A stretch of 64,000 nucleotides of DNA from Phreatobacter sp. (GCF_016793595.1 NZ_JAEULY010000004.1:558001-622000), one strand, 5' to 3'; counted from the stretch's first letter, positions 1 through 8,586 are shown. Notes: generated by a model from the letters alone, not told the origin. Program-made: numbers and translations.

Positions 1-259
1 GGCGCTGAACGGCACGTTCCTCGCCGGCATCACGCGCCTGCGGACCATCGCGCTGCTCAAGGCGGCCGGCGTCGAGGTGGTCGAGAAGAGCCTTCGCTAC
101 GGCGATTTCGAGACGGCGGACGAGATTTTCTCCACCGGCAACTATTCCAAGGTCGTGCCGGTGACGCGGATCGACGACCGGGCGCTGCAACCCGGCCCCT
201 TCGCGCGCAAGGCGCAGGGTCTCTACATGGACTACGCGGCGGCCTCCGCGCCGGTGTGA
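1..259 (+). CDS. ilvE: Branched-chain amino acid aminotransferase, C-terminal fragment
   Basis: This is the last 85 residues of a class IV PLP aminotransferase; the reading frame enters at base 2 and stops at 257-259. The segment with GNYSKVVPVTRIDDR followed by LQPGPFARKA is typical of the C-terminus of IlvE-type enzymes, which transfer the amino group between branched-chain amino acids and 2-oxoglutarate in the cytoplasm. The PLP lysine and the N-terminal domain lie outside the window, so the start and the exact subfamily (IlvE versus a D-amino acid or aminodeoxychorismate relative) cannot be checked. It converges on the next gene across a hairpin. Confidence 0.8.
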   Translation, partial: ALNGTFLAGITRLRTIALLKAAGVEVVEKSLRYGDFETADEIFSTGNYSKVVPVTRIDDRALQPGPFARKAQGLYMDYAAASAPV

Positions 260-294
260 GCGGCCTCGGCCATGCGTCGGCGGCCCGAGGCCGC
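260..294. terminator. Hairpin between convergent genes
   Basis: A perfect 10-bp inverted repeat (GCGGCCTCGG at 260-269 and CCGAGGCCGC at 285-294) with a 15-nt loop begins just after the aminotransferase stop codon. There is no T-run on either side, so intrinsic termination is inferred from its position between two convergent genes only. Confidence 0.4.
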
Positions 295-312
295 CGACAT
301 CGCTCGCCGCTC

Positions 313-2064
313 TCACCCCCCGACGTGGGCGCGGAACTCCTTGAGCGAGGTGAAGCGCGTCGTGCCCGCTTCGAGATCGGCCTCGATCGTGCCGTCGCCG
401 TAGAGACGGAACGGGATGTTGGCGATGACGCCCTCGCGCAGCAGCGGCGCGGCCGGCTGGGCGGGAGCTGCCGGCGCCGGCGCTGGCGGAACGACAACCG
501 GTTCCTGGCGCGCGGGCGCGGCTCCCGCCTGCGGCTCGAAAATGCCTTTCAGATCCTCGATCAGCGAATCCGCGGGGTCCACGGCCTTCTTCTTCGGCGC
601 GAGAAGGTCGTTCAGCTCCGGGAAGTCGCGGACCAGCGAAGCCATGGCGTCCTCGCGGCCGCCAGCCGGCTCGGCGCGCTCCACCGTCACCTCGGGAGCC
701 GGCCGCAGGGCGGGCTCGGGGGTCACGCGCAGTTCCGGCGCGGGCGGCGGCATGGGTTCGGTCGCCTGCCGCGAGCCGGGTGAGGCATAGGCCGGCGGTT
801 CGGGCCTGACGCTGCCGACATCCGGCGCGCCGATCGGCTTCTCGTCCAGCGACGCCTTCAGCGCCTTTTCCAGTTCGTCCTCGATGGAGAAGGACGGCTC
901 GGCGGGCTCCGGTTCCACCTCACGATGCGCGGCGGGCACGGGCTCGGGCGCGGCCTCCCCGGCCTTGTCGGCCACGGCCGGCTCCGGCACGTCCTCCGCC
1001 GGCGGCGCGGGCGGGCGCGAGAAGGTGTCGCGCAGCCGCGCCATGAAGCCGCCGGGCTCGCGCTCGTCGGCCGGCGCGGGAGCGGGGGTCCGGGCGGGCG
1101 TATCCCCGAGCAGCAGTTTCTCCAGCGAGGCCATGGGGTCGTGGGCTTCCGGCGCGGCGGCCTTCGTCTCCGTGTCGGCGGCGGGCGGGGCGATGTCGGC
1201 CTCGGCGGCGCGCACCTCCTCCTTCAGGTCCTCGAGCGCCTGGGCGAGATGCTCTTCGAGCGCATCCAGATGCGGCACGGCCGCAGCCTCGGCCACCGGC
1301 TCGGCCTCCTCGACATCGCGCCTGCCGTCCACGACGGGTTCGACCGCGACCGGTTCGAGCAGCACGGGTTCCGCGACCTCGACCCTGACCGGCTCCGGCA
1401 TTTCCTCGCCCTTGCCGGCAGCCTGCTCGGCCGGCGGCGGCGGCAGCGGCGCCTTCTCGCCGGCCGGCACGACGGGAGATGCGGCCGCCGCCGATGCAGA
1501 GGCGACGCCCGCGGCAAGGCCGGTGGCCGCGCCGATGGCGGCAGCGGTCCCAAGCGGCCGCAGGCCGAAGCTCTCGCGCGAGGGCGGCGTCACGACGGGA
1601 CGGGACGGCGGGGCCGGCGAAATCTCCGCTGCGGGAGCCTCGACCTTGGGCGCTTCGACCTTGGGCGCTTCAACCTTGGGTGCCTCGACCCTCGGAGGCT
1701 CGACGGCCATTGCGGCCGTCGCCGGCTGCTCCGGCAGGCCCTCGCGCCAGAACGGCGAGGTGTCGGGCGACGGTTCGGCGGGAAGCGCGGCGTGGGCCGG
1801 GGCGCCCGCGGGTGCTGCCATCGGCTCTGCGGCGGGCGCATGGCCGGCGGCCCAGCGCAGGTCGTCCAGTTTCGCCGCCAGAACGCCAAGCTGCCCCAGG
1901 ACAGCAGCCAGACCGAACAGGATGATGCCGGCCGCGGCGATGACCGCGCCGACCACCATGACCGTATTGCCGAGACTGAGGAGGCTGGGCGTCGTGCCCC
2001 AATAGAGCGTCCCCGCGCCGAGCACTGTGAGCGCGGCGGCCACAACCTGAAGAATGAGGGCCAT
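313..2064 (-). CDS. Ala/Pro-rich membrane protein of unknown function
   Basis: The 583-residue product has two predicted membrane helices at its N-terminus (about residues 4-22 and 29-50), a very long Ala/Pro/Glu-rich low-complexity region, and a folded-looking C-terminal tail of about 40 residues (IPFRLYGDGTIEADLE and onward). The low-complexity part contains four tandem PKVEA units. The ATG at 2064 is chosen over an upstream in-frame ATG because AAAGGA lies about 8 nt before it. The conserved tail suggests a short functional domain displayed on a disordered linker. I do not recognise a named family; a polar or envelope scaffold is only a guess. Confidence 0.7.
   Translation of the reverse strand: MALILQVVAAALTVLGAGTLYWGTTPSLLSLGNTVMVVGAVIAAAGIILFGLAAVLGQLGVLAAKLDDLRWAAGHAPAAEPMAAPAGAPAHAALPAEPSPDTSPFWREGLPEQPATAAMAVEPPRVEAPKVEAPKVEAPKVEAPAAEISPAPPSRPVVTPPSRESFGLRPLGTAAAIGAATGLAAGVASASAAAASPVVPAGEKAPLPPPPAEQAAGKGEEMPEPVRVEVAEPVLLEPVAVEPVVDGRRDVEEAEPVAEAAAVPHLDALEEHLAQALEDLKEEVRAAEADIAPPAADTETKAAAPEAHDPMASLEKLLLGDTPARTPAPAPADEREPGGFMARLRDTFSRPPAPPAEDVPEPAVADKAGEAAPEPVPAAHREVEPEPAEPSFSIEDELEKALKASLDEKPIGAPDVGSVRPEPPAYASPGSRQATEPMPPPAPELRVTPEPALRPAPEVTVERAEPAGGREDAMASLVRDFPELNDLLAPKKKAVDPADSLIEDLKGIFEPQAGAAPARQEPVVVPPAPAPAAPAQPAAPLLREGVIANIPFRLYGDGTIEADLEAGTTRFTSLKEFRAHVGG
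1641..1700 (-). repeat. Tandem 15-bp repeat, four units
   Basis: Units at 1641-1655 and 1656-1670 are identical on the plus strand (CGACCTTGGGCGCTT); units at 1671-1685 and 1686-1700 are diverged copies. On the minus strand they encode the PKVEA repeats of the overlapping membrane protein. The identical first two units point to recent slippage or expansion. Confidence 0.85.
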
Positions 2065-2289
2065 GGGACGTCCTTTCACCCCGCGGGACTTCTTGCCCGC
2101 TCCCGGCTTTTTCAGAGCCGACAAAAAGCGACCTATCAAAGGCAAGTCGCCAGATTCTCGCAACTACCCTACCCGGGGATGCCCGGGCAATTGCCCAGTC
2201 GGAACGGGCGGACTATGTGAGACGGTGTTGGTTCCGCAATGGCAGGTCTGCGCCCCCACAGCGCCGGCTGTCGCACCAGGAGAGTGGTC

Positions 2290-2889
2290 ATGACCTTCAA
2301 GCTCGACGATCTTCCCTACGCCCACGATGCCCTGCAGCCCTACATGTCGAAGGAAACGCTCGAGTATCATCACGACAAGCACCACCTCGCCTATGTGAAC
2401 AACGGCAACAACGCCATCAAGGGCACGGAATTCGAGGGCAAGAGCCTGGAAGAGATCGTCAAGGGTTCCTATGGCAAGAGCCCGGCCATCTTCAACAATG
2501 CCGGCCAGCACTACAACCACATCCATTTCTGGAAGTGGATGAAGCCGAATGGCGGCGGCAAGATCCCGGGTGGCCTCGAAAAGGCGATCGTCGATTCGTT
2601 CGGCTCGGTCGACAAGATGAAGGAAGACTTCGTCGCGGCCGGCATCGGCCAGTTCGGCTCGGGCTGGGCCTGGCTCGAAGTGAAGAATGGCAAGGTCGGC
2701 ATCACCAAGACGCCGAACGGCGAGAGCCCGCTGGTTCATGGCGGCGCGCCGATCCTCGGCTGCGACGTGTGGGAGCACTCGTACTATATCGACTACCGCA
2801 ATCGCCGCCCTGACTATCTGAAGGCCTTCGTCGAGCATCTCGTGAACTGGGAATATGTGGACGAGATGTTCCAGAAGGCGACCGCCTGA
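2290..2889 (+). CDS. sodB: Superoxide dismutase [Fe]
   Basis: This enzyme converts superoxide to oxygen and hydrogen peroxide in the cytoplasm. The 199-residue length is usual for the family. All four metal ligands are visible: His27, His77, Asp159 and His163, the last two in DVWEHSYYIDYRN. The active-site glutamine sits four residues before His77 (Gln73), which is the iron-type arrangement; a cambialistic enzyme cannot be excluded. AGGAGA lies 6 nt before the ATG at 2290, which favours this start over one 17 codons upstream. The gene is monocistronic: its promoter is shared divergently with the membrane protein gene and it ends in a clear terminator. Confidence 0.96.
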   Translation: MTFKLDDLPYAHDALQPYMSKETLEYHHDKHHLAYVNNGNNAIKGTEFEGKSLEEIVKGSYGKSPAIFNNAGQHYNHIHFWKWMKPNGGGKIPGGLEKAIVDSFGSVDKMKEDFVAAGIGQFGSGWAWLEVKNGKVGITKTPNGESPLVHGGAPILGCDVWEHSYYIDYRNRRPDYLKAFVEHLVNWEYVDEMFQKATA

Positions 2890-2914
2890 GGCGCTCGGAT
2901 CTGCTGACTGACGG

Positions 2915-2942
2915 AAACCCCGGCCTAACAGCCGGGGTTTTT
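2915..2942 (+). terminator. Rho-independent terminator of sodB
   Basis: A perfect 10-bp stem (AAACCCCGGC at 2915-2924, GCCGGGGTTT at 2931-2940) with the loop CTAACA ends in TTTTT, 25 bases after the sodB stop codon. Confidence 0.92.
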
Positions 2943-2998
2943 CGTTTAGGGGTGTATCGCCAGTCGAACCCGAAGAGGCCGAAGGTCCGCCCTAACCG

Positions 2999-3030
2999 CG
3001 TCATGTCCGGCACAAGGCCGGGCATGACGT
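2999..3030. repeat. Dispersed palindromic (REP-like) unit
   Basis: A 32-bp near-perfect palindrome of the form CGTCATGTCCGGC-ACAAG-GCCGGGCATGACG lies between sodB and the convergent DUF1194 gene. It matches the right-hand palindrome of the longer elements at 28352-28442 and 55073-55163. Confidence 0.75.
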
Positions 3031-3061
3031 ACTGTGAGACGGCCCTTCAATATGATCCCCC

Positions 3062-3781
3062 TCACGCGATCTCGGTCACGATCTTGCGCCTGACCGCCTC
3101 CGCGAACGACCGGTTCGCGTCCGCCACCTCCACGAAGGCGCCGGTCCCGCCGATCACCGCGTCGCGGTAATAATCCGACAGCGGCTGGCCCAGCCGGGCG
3201 GGCACGTTGCCGCCCGGCCTGACGATGGCCAGCGCATTGACGGTGATGCCCTTGGCCACCGCATCGTCCCGCGCCGCCTCCACGGCCCGGCCGCCGATAT
3301 TCGGGCCGTCGCCGGACACGTCGATGACCCGCCTGAGGCCCGCATAGGCATTGGTCTCGATCAGGTTGACGCAGAAGTCGATGGCCGCCGAAATGGAATT
3401 GTAGCCCCGCGCCGCGCACGGGCTTGTGATGAGCTTTTCGCCGAAGGCGCGGGCGCTGGCCTCGTCGCGGATCAGAGCCCAGTCGGCGATGACATGCTGG
3501 GAGTGCGGCCCGCCCCATTCCGTATAGATCACCGCGAGGGAGCCATGCGTGCCGTTGCGGATGGCCGAGAGCACTTCAGGCGCGGCGAGCGCGGCCGCAT
3601 AGCCCTCGCGCTGGAGCCTCAGCTCGTCGTCGTCGATGGAGCCGGAGCCATCCGCCGCCAGCGCCAGTTCAACGTCCACGGGCTCGCGCCGCTGGGCCCA
3701 AGTCGGAGAGGGTAAGGCCAGCGACGGCGCCGCCAGTCCAAGCCCGACCGCCAGCCGCCGTGTCCACCGCATCGCAGCCAT
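3062..3781 (-). CDS. DUF1194 family secreted VWA-like protein
   Basis: The 239-residue product starts with a twin-basic signal peptide (MRWTRR, then a hydrophobic stretch ending near TWAQ), so export is likely. The mature part begins with a DGSGSID metal-ion-dependent adhesion site (the DxSxS motif of von Willebrand A domains) and ends with a conserved SDYYRDAVIGGTGAF segment, the pattern of DUF1194. Function is unknown; a calcium- or magnesium-dependent protein interaction is inferred from the motif. The ATG at 3781 is chosen because CAGGGGG precedes it by a few bases; an earlier ATG lies eight codons upstream and a later one three codons downstream. Confidence 0.85.
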   Translation of the reverse strand: MAAMRWTRRLAVGLGLAAPSLALPSPTWAQRREPVDVELALAADGSGSIDDDELRLQREGYAAALAAPEVLSAIRNGTHGSLAVIYTEWGGPHSQHVIADWALIRDEASARAFGEKLITSPCAARGYNSISAAIDFCVNLIETNAYAGLRRVIDVSGDGPNIGGRAVEAARDDAVAKGITVNALAIVRPGGNVPARLGQPLSDYYRDAVIGGTGAFVEVADANRSFAEAVRRKIVTEIA

Positions 3782-3899
3782 GACGCCCCCTGCCTGTCCT
3801 GCCATGTTGCGGGCAGGCAGCCGCTATGACCAGCGACAAGATCGTGAGCGGGCATCTGCTCGTATAGGGTGCGCCTCCCGTCCCGAACCCTGAAATGGC

Positions 3900-5048
3900 A
3901 TGCCCCTTCTCGTTCTGCTCTCCGTCGGCACGCTGATCGTCGGTTTCGGCGCTTTCAGCGTCATCGGCGTCATCTCGCCCATGACGCGCGACCTCGCGCT
4001 GACGCCGGTCGGCGCGGGCTGGATCGTCAGCGCCTATGCGCTCGCCTATGCCATAGGCTCGCCGCTTGGCACCTCGCTCACCGGGCGCTTCGACCGCCGC
4101 ACCGTTCTCGTCTTCGGCATGGTGCTGCTCTCCCTGGGCGCGCTGCTGACGGCGATCGCCACCTCCCCGGTCCTGCTCTATGCCGGCCGGGTCGTGCTCG
4201 CCTGTGGCGCCGGCATCTATTCGCCGACGGCGGCCGGCGTCGCCATGGCCACCGTCGCGCCCGCCATGCGCGGCCGGGCGCTGGCCACCGTCTATGCCGG
4301 CCTGACCATCTCGCAGGTCATCGGCATTCCCGCCGCCAGTTCCATCGGCTTCACCATCGGCTGGCCCTGGCTGTTCCATGGCATAGCCGTGGCGGGAGTC
4401 TTGATGGCGATCGCGCTCGCGCTGCGCGTGCCCGCGCGCATCGCCGTCGCGCCTGCCACGCTTGGCGACCTGTTCCGCGCCATGGCCGATCCCCGGCTGG
4501 CGCTGGCCGTATCGGTGACGCTGACGGTGATGGGCGCGGCCTGGATTCCCTACACATTCCTTGCGCCGATCATCGAGGAACGGACCGGCGGCGGCGCCGG
4601 CATCGTCGGCACGCTGCTGATCGTCTACGGGATCGGTTCGGTCGCCGGCAACGTTCTGGGCGGTTTCCTGGTCGACCGGATCGGCGCGGGGCGCACGCTG
4701 CTGCTCTCCGCCACCGGGCCGCTGCCGTTCATGGCGGCGCTGTGCTTCCTCGCCTGGGATGCCTGGCTCGGCGGTTTCCTCTTGTTCATGTGGGGCCTGC
4801 TCGGCTGGTCCATCGGCGTCTCGCAACAGGCGCGGCTCGTCGCGCTCGATCCCGCCCGCACGCAGGTCCTGCTCTCCCTGAACGCCGCCTGCATGTATAT
4901 CGGCGCCGCCTTCGGATCGGCGGTGGCGGGCTTCGCCAAGGCCATCGGCGGGACGCCGGCCATCGGCGTCGCCACGCTGGCGCTCGGCCTCGCCGGCGTC
5001 GCGCACGTCCTCCTGTCGCTGCGCGTCGGCGGGCGGCGGCGGAGCTAG
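3900..5048 (+). CDS. MFS transporter, drug or sugar efflux type
   Basis: The 382-residue protein has about 12 hydrophobic helices and the major facilitator loop motif between helices 2 and 3 (GTSLTGRFDRRTV). The short length, short loops and the motif order resemble the AraJ/PbuE/Bcr-type exporters driven by proton motive force. The substrate cannot be read from sequence. It starts at ATG 3900 with only a weak ribosome binding site. It is convergent with ptrB, and the two stop codons share the four bases CTAG (5045-5048). Confidence 0.88.
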   Translation: MPLLVLLSVGTLIVGFGAFSVIGVISPMTRDLALTPVGAGWIVSAYALAYAIGSPLGTSLTGRFDRRTVLVFGMVLLSLGALLTAIATSPVLLYAGRVVLACGAGIYSPTAAGVAMATVAPAMRGRALATVYAGLTISQVIGIPAASSIGFTIGWPWLFHGIAVAGVLMAIALALRVPARIAVAPATLGDLFRAMADPRLALAVSVTLTVMGAAWIPYTFLAPIIEERTGGGAGIVGTLLIVYGIGSVAGNVLGGFLVDRIGAGRTLLLSATGPLPFMAALCFLAWDAWLGGFLLFMWGLLGWSIGVSQQARLVALDPARTQVLLSLNAACMYIGAAFGSAVAGFAKAIGGTPAIGVATLALGLAGVAHVLLSLRVGGRRRS

Positions 5049-7162
5049 GCGAGCTTCTCCGGCGCGCCCGTCACCGCCACGGCGAAGGCATAGGAGCGCG
5101 CCACCTCGGCGAGCCGGTCGAAGCGGCCGGCCGCGCCGCCATGGCCGGCATCCATGTTGGTGACCAGCAGCACGGGATTGGCGTCGGTCTTGGCCGCGCG
5201 CAGCCTCGCCGCCCATTTGGCGGGCTCCCAATAGGTGACGCGCGGGTCCGAGACGCCGCCGAGCGCGAGGATCGGCGGATAGGCCTGGGCCGCGACATTG
5301 TCGTAGGGCGAATAGGCCAGCATCCGCCTGAAAGCCTCGGCATCCGCGATCGGATTGCCCCATTCGCGCCACTCCGGCGGGGTCAGCGGCAGGGTGTCGT
5401 CGAGCATGGTGTTGATCACGTCGACGAAGGGCACCTCCGCAAGGATGCCGGCGAACAGTTCGGGGCGCATGTTGGCGACCGCGCCCATCAGCATGCCGCC
5501 GGCCGAACCGCCCTGCGCGACAATGCGGCCCTTGGCGGTGAAGCCCTTGGCGATCAGGTGCTCGGCGGCCGCGATGAAGTCGGAGAACGTGTTGACCTTG
5601 TATTCGCGCTTGCCCGTCCGGTACCAGCGATAGCCCTTCTCCATGCCGCCGCGGACATGGGCGATGGCGTAGACGAAGCCGCGGTCGACCAGCGACAGCC
5701 GGGCGGTCGAGAAGGATGCCGGCAGGGAATGGCCGTAGGAGCCGTAGCCGTAGAGCAGAACCGGCGCGGTGCCGTCGAGCGGCGTTCCCTTCGCATAGAC
5801 CAGCGACACCGGCACGGTCTCGCCATCGGGCGCGGGCGCCATCAGGCGGCGGGTGACATAGGCTTCCGGGTCGTGGCCGGAGGGCACTTCCTGGCGCTTC
5901 CTGAGCGTGCGCGTGCGGGCGCGCATGTCGTAGTCCCACGTCTCGTTCGGCGTGGTCATCGAGGAATAGACGAAGCGCAGCGTGTCGGTGTCGAACTCGT
6001 AGCCCGAGATGACGCCGAGCGAATAGGCTTCCTCGTCGAAGGCGATGGCATGTTCCTCGCCGCTCGTCAGATTGCGGATGACGATGCGCGGCAGGGCGTT
6101 CTCGCGTTCTAGACGCACCAGCCAGTCCCTGAGGACCGTCGCGGACAGCACCAGCACACCCGGCCGGTGCGGCACGATCTCGGTCCAGTTGGCCTTAACC
6201 GGGTCTGCGAGAGGCGCCGCGACGATGCGGTAGTCCTCGGCCTCGTCATTGGTGCGGATGAACAGCGTCGGCCGCCCCTGCCAGCCCGGGTGGTAGTCGG
6301 GATAGGACTTCACGTCGTCCGCGCGCGGCAGGATCAGGCGCGGCCTGGCGCTCGCATCCGCAAGGTCCAGCACCCAGGTCTCGGTGGAATCGCTCTGTGC
6401 GCCCGAAATGATCGCGAGGCCGCCGGCCGTCGTCTCGCCCATGCCGACGAAGACCGTCGTGTCGGTCTCCTCGAAGACCAGCGCGTCCGCCGCCTGCGGC
6501 GTGCCGAGGGCGTGGCGGAAGATCTTCAGGGGACGATGGTTGTCGTCGAGGCGGATGTAGAACAGGCGAGAGGCGTCGCTCGACCAGACCGCGTCGCCAC
6601 CGGTCTCGGCGAGTTCATCGGCCAGATCCTCTCCCGCCGCGAGATCGCGCACCTTCAGCGTGAAGAATTCCGATCCCTTGTCGTCGTGGCTCCAGGCCAG
6701 CAGCCGATGGTCGGGGCTGTGGACCGCGCCGCCGAGATCGAAGAACGGCCGGCCCTCGGCCAGCGCGTCGCCGTCGAGCATGATCTGGTCGGCGCCGCCG
6801 CCGCGCGGGCGGCGGCTGACCAGCGGATGCTGTCCGCCCTCGCGATAGCTCTCGAAATATTCCCACGGCCCGTCGGGCGAGGGCACCGATGCATCGTCTT
6901 CCTTGATGCGGCCGCGCATCTCGCCGACCATCGCCTCGATCAGCGGCTTGACCGGCGCCAGCACGGCGTCGGAATAGGCATTCTCGGCGAGGAGATGCGC
7001 CCGGATGTCGGCCGGCAGGACCGCCGGGTCGCGAAGCGCCTCCTGCCAGTTCGCCGCGCGCATCCAGTGGAATTCGTCGGACAGTTCGGTGCCGTGAACT
7101 GTCATCTGCTGGACACGGCGCTCGGCGGCGGGCGGGACTGCGGCGGCGGGATCGAGACGCAT
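5045..7162 (-). CDS. ptrB: Oligopeptidase B (protease II), S9A family
   Basis: This cytoplasmic serine peptidase cuts short peptides after basic residues. The 705-residue length fits the family: an N-terminal beta-propeller (about residues 70-410) followed by an alpha/beta-hydrolase domain. The catalytic triad is visible as Ser553 in GGSAGG, Asp639 in VSDPRVTYWEP and His674 in DAGHGG, with spacings close to those of the E. coli enzyme. VRGGMEKGYRWY is the usual S9A signature upstream of the serine. It starts at ATG 7162, divergent from the mucR region, and shares its stop bases with the MFS gene. Confidence 0.95.
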   Translation of the reverse strand: MRLDPAAAVPPAAERRVQQMTVHGTELSDEFHWMRAANWQEALRDPAVLPADIRAHLLAENAYSDAVLAPVKPLIEAMVGEMRGRIKEDDASVPSPDGPWEYFESYREGGQHPLVSRRPRGGGADQIMLDGDALAEGRPFFDLGGAVHSPDHRLLAWSHDDKGSEFFTLKVRDLAAGEDLADELAETGGDAVWSSDASRLFYIRLDDNHRPLKIFRHALGTPQAADALVFEETDTTVFVGMGETTAGGLAIISGAQSDSTETWVLDLADASARPRLILPRADDVKSYPDYHPGWQGRPTLFIRTNDEAEDYRIVAAPLADPVKANWTEIVPHRPGVLVLSATVLRDWLVRLERENALPRIVIRNLTSGEEHAIAFDEEAYSLGVISGYEFDTDTLRFVYSSMTTPNETWDYDMRARTRTLRKRQEVPSGHDPEAYVTRRLMAPAPDGETVPVSLVYAKGTPLDGTAPVLLYGYGSYGHSLPASFSTARLSLVDRGFVYAIAHVRGGMEKGYRWYRTGKREYKVNTFSDFIAAAEHLIAKGFTAKGRIVAQGGSAGGMLMGAVANMRPELFAGILAEVPFVDVINTMLDDTLPLTPPEWREWGNPIADAEAFRRMLAYSPYDNVAAQAYPPILALGGVSDPRVTYWEPAKWAARLRAAKTDANPVLLVTNMDAGHGGAAGRFDRLAEVARSYAFAVAVTGAPEKLA

Positions 7163-7615
7163 GAAGGGGTATCCGGCGCTATCGGGAAACGGCTTTCAGT
7201 CCGTGGCAGAACGGCGAGGCCGCGCGGCGGCCTTGTCAGAGTGCCGCATGGAGCCCGTCAGTTAAGGGCACGCCGATGCCAGCGCAATGGCGGCAACTGG
7301 CATACAAGTCGCAGCTACCGCAGAGAACTATGGTTGCAAATCGTTTCAAGCCGCACGTTTTCGGAAACTGTGAAACGAAAAATGCACAATGGCCTGCATC
7401 ACAACTCGGCATACAGCATCATTTTTACTTTCCGCTCATGTGAATGGCCTTGCAAGTCCAGTTCAACGGCAGTATCTGCCTCGCACAGACGGTTTTCCGA
7501 GTCGCACCGCCTCTGGGTGATGCCGCTCGGGCCAGCGTCGAATTCAGCAAATCGAGCTGATCGCTCAAGTGTCGCGGCCTCTTCAGAAGGCCGCCTGTCA
7601 GAGGATTTCCGGACC
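7163..7615. promoter_or_regulatory. Divergent ptrB / mucR regulatory region
   Basis: This 453-bp gap carries no convincing gene. Its middle (about 7340-7440) is much richer in A and T than the surroundings and includes the inverted repeat TTTTCG (7358-7363) / CGAAAA (7376-7381). A 7-bp-stem hairpin (7574-7594) lies a few bases before the mucR ribosome binding site GAGGA (7601-7605). MucR-family proteins are known to bind AT-rich DNA and repress their own genes, so autoregulation here is a reasonable inference. No promoter hexamers could be assigned with confidence. Confidence 0.5.
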
Positions 7616-8038
7616 ATGGCCGACTCGTCGAACGCCAACAACTATATCGAGCTCGCCGCCGATATTGTCTCGGCTTACGTCAGCAACAATTCGGTTTCCG
7701 CCAATGACCTGCCGGGCCTGATCAACAGCGTCCACAACGCCCTGCTCAATGTCACGACTGGCAAGGTCGAGGTTCCGGCCGAGCCGCTGAAGCCGGTCGT
7801 GCCGATCAAGAAGTCGATCACGCCCGACTACATCGTCTGCCTCGAGGACGGCAAGAAGTTCAAGTCGCTGAAGCGGCATCTGCGCACCCAGTACAACCTC
7901 TCGCCGGAGGATTACCGCGAGAAGTGGGGCCTGCCGGCCGACTATCCGATGGTGGCCCCGAACTATGCCGCCGCCCGCTCGCAGCTCGCCAAGCAGATGG
8001 GCCTCGGCCAGCAGCGCCGCCGGAGCAAGGGCCGCTAA
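7616..8038 (+). CDS. mucR: MucR/Ros family transcriptional regulator
   Basis: This 140-residue protein matches MucR along its length: an N-terminal oligomerisation region (about 5-50), then the Ros-type zinc-finger domain and the conserved tail LPADYPMVAPNYAAARS. MucR proteins are H-NS-like global silencers of exopolysaccharide, motility and virulence or symbiosis genes in alphaproteobacteria. In the finger, Cys75 is followed by Asp78 instead of the second Cys of Ros, as in most MucR proteins, and His88 is kept, but the last usual histidine is Gln92 (HLRTQYN). GAGGA lies 10 nt before the ATG. A strong terminator follows. Confidence 0.95.
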   Translation: MADSSNANNYIELAADIVSAYVSNNSVSANDLPGLINSVHNALLNVTTGKVEVPAEPLKPVVPIKKSITPDYIVCLEDGKKFKSLKRHLRTQYNLSPEDYREKWGLPADYPMVAPNYAAARSQLAKQMGLGQQRRRSKGR

Positions 8039-8066
8039 GCCCAGCCGACACGGCACGGGACAAGAG

Positions 8067-8100
8067 GCGCCGCGCGGTCATTCGCGCGGCGCTTTTTCTT
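8067..8100 (+). terminator. Rho-independent terminator of mucR
   Basis: A perfect 10-bp stem (GCGCCGCGCG at 8067-8076, CGCGCGGCGC at 8083-8092) with the loop GTCATT is followed by TTTTTCTT. It overlaps the last codons of the small convergent gene on the minus strand. Confidence 0.93.
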
Positions 8101-8416
8101 TGCCCGGCGCATTCTCTTTGTCCGGCCGTTTTCTGCCCGGCGGCCGACGCGCGAGCGCTCGCACGAGGGCAGCATGCCGCGCCAGATCGTAGCCCGCCCC
8201 CTCGCCCGCGCCGAGCACACGCTCGCGCCGGAGCGCGCGTGCGAGGCGCGGCCCCTCCCCGCTTCCGGCGGACGGAAAGAGGCGCTCGGCCGCCGCCGAC
8301 GGGCCGTCAATGCCGCCGGGCGTCCCAAGAGAATCCGAGCGCCAGGACCGGATGCGGCCGGAAACCGGCCTGCCTTGGCGCTGCTGCCGGGAATGCGAAC
8401 CCTTCGGATGGTCCAT
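8078..8416 (-). CDS. Small basic hypothetical protein
   Basis: I do not recognise a family. The 112-residue product is Arg/Ala/Gly-rich, with a possible helical middle (PRLARALRRERVL, then YDLARHAALVRALARR) and a charged Lys/Arg tail. The case for a real gene is a textbook ribosome binding site: AAGGAGG lies 7 nt before the ATG at 8416. Against it, long open frames are common in DNA this rich in GC and the composition is biased. Its 3' end runs through the mucR terminator in antisense. A DNA- or RNA-binding role is only suggested by the charge. Confidence 0.5.
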   Translation of the reverse strand: MDHPKGSHSRQQRQGRPVSGRIRSWRSDSLGTPGGIDGPSAAAERLFPSAGSGEGPRLARALRRERVLGAGEGAGYDLARHAALVRALARRPPGRKRPDKENAPGKEKAPRE

Positions 8417-8586
8417 GACGAGCCTCCTTCGACGAGGCTCGAGCATCGGTTCGCGTGAAATGATGGGGACAACTTTTGCGCTTTATTTTCTCGCAATGGT
8501 TGTGGATCGGATGCTGAAGCATTTGAGCCGGCTCGGCTTTTCCGCCTCCTGACACGATAGGGACAGTTCAGAGGAATAAAAACTTA

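Noticed and set aside
3669-5939. A 2.2-kb minus-strand frame spanning the MFS gene and part of ptrB
   Set aside because: The translation is a low-complexity Arg/Ala/Gly mixture. The MFS gene on the other strand and ptrB in another frame account for the sequence with clear motifs.
7399-7641. Possible 80-residue gene on the minus strand in the mucR upstream region
   Set aside because: It overlaps the mucR start, lacks a ribosome binding site and looks unlike a folded protein. The region is better read as regulatory DNA.
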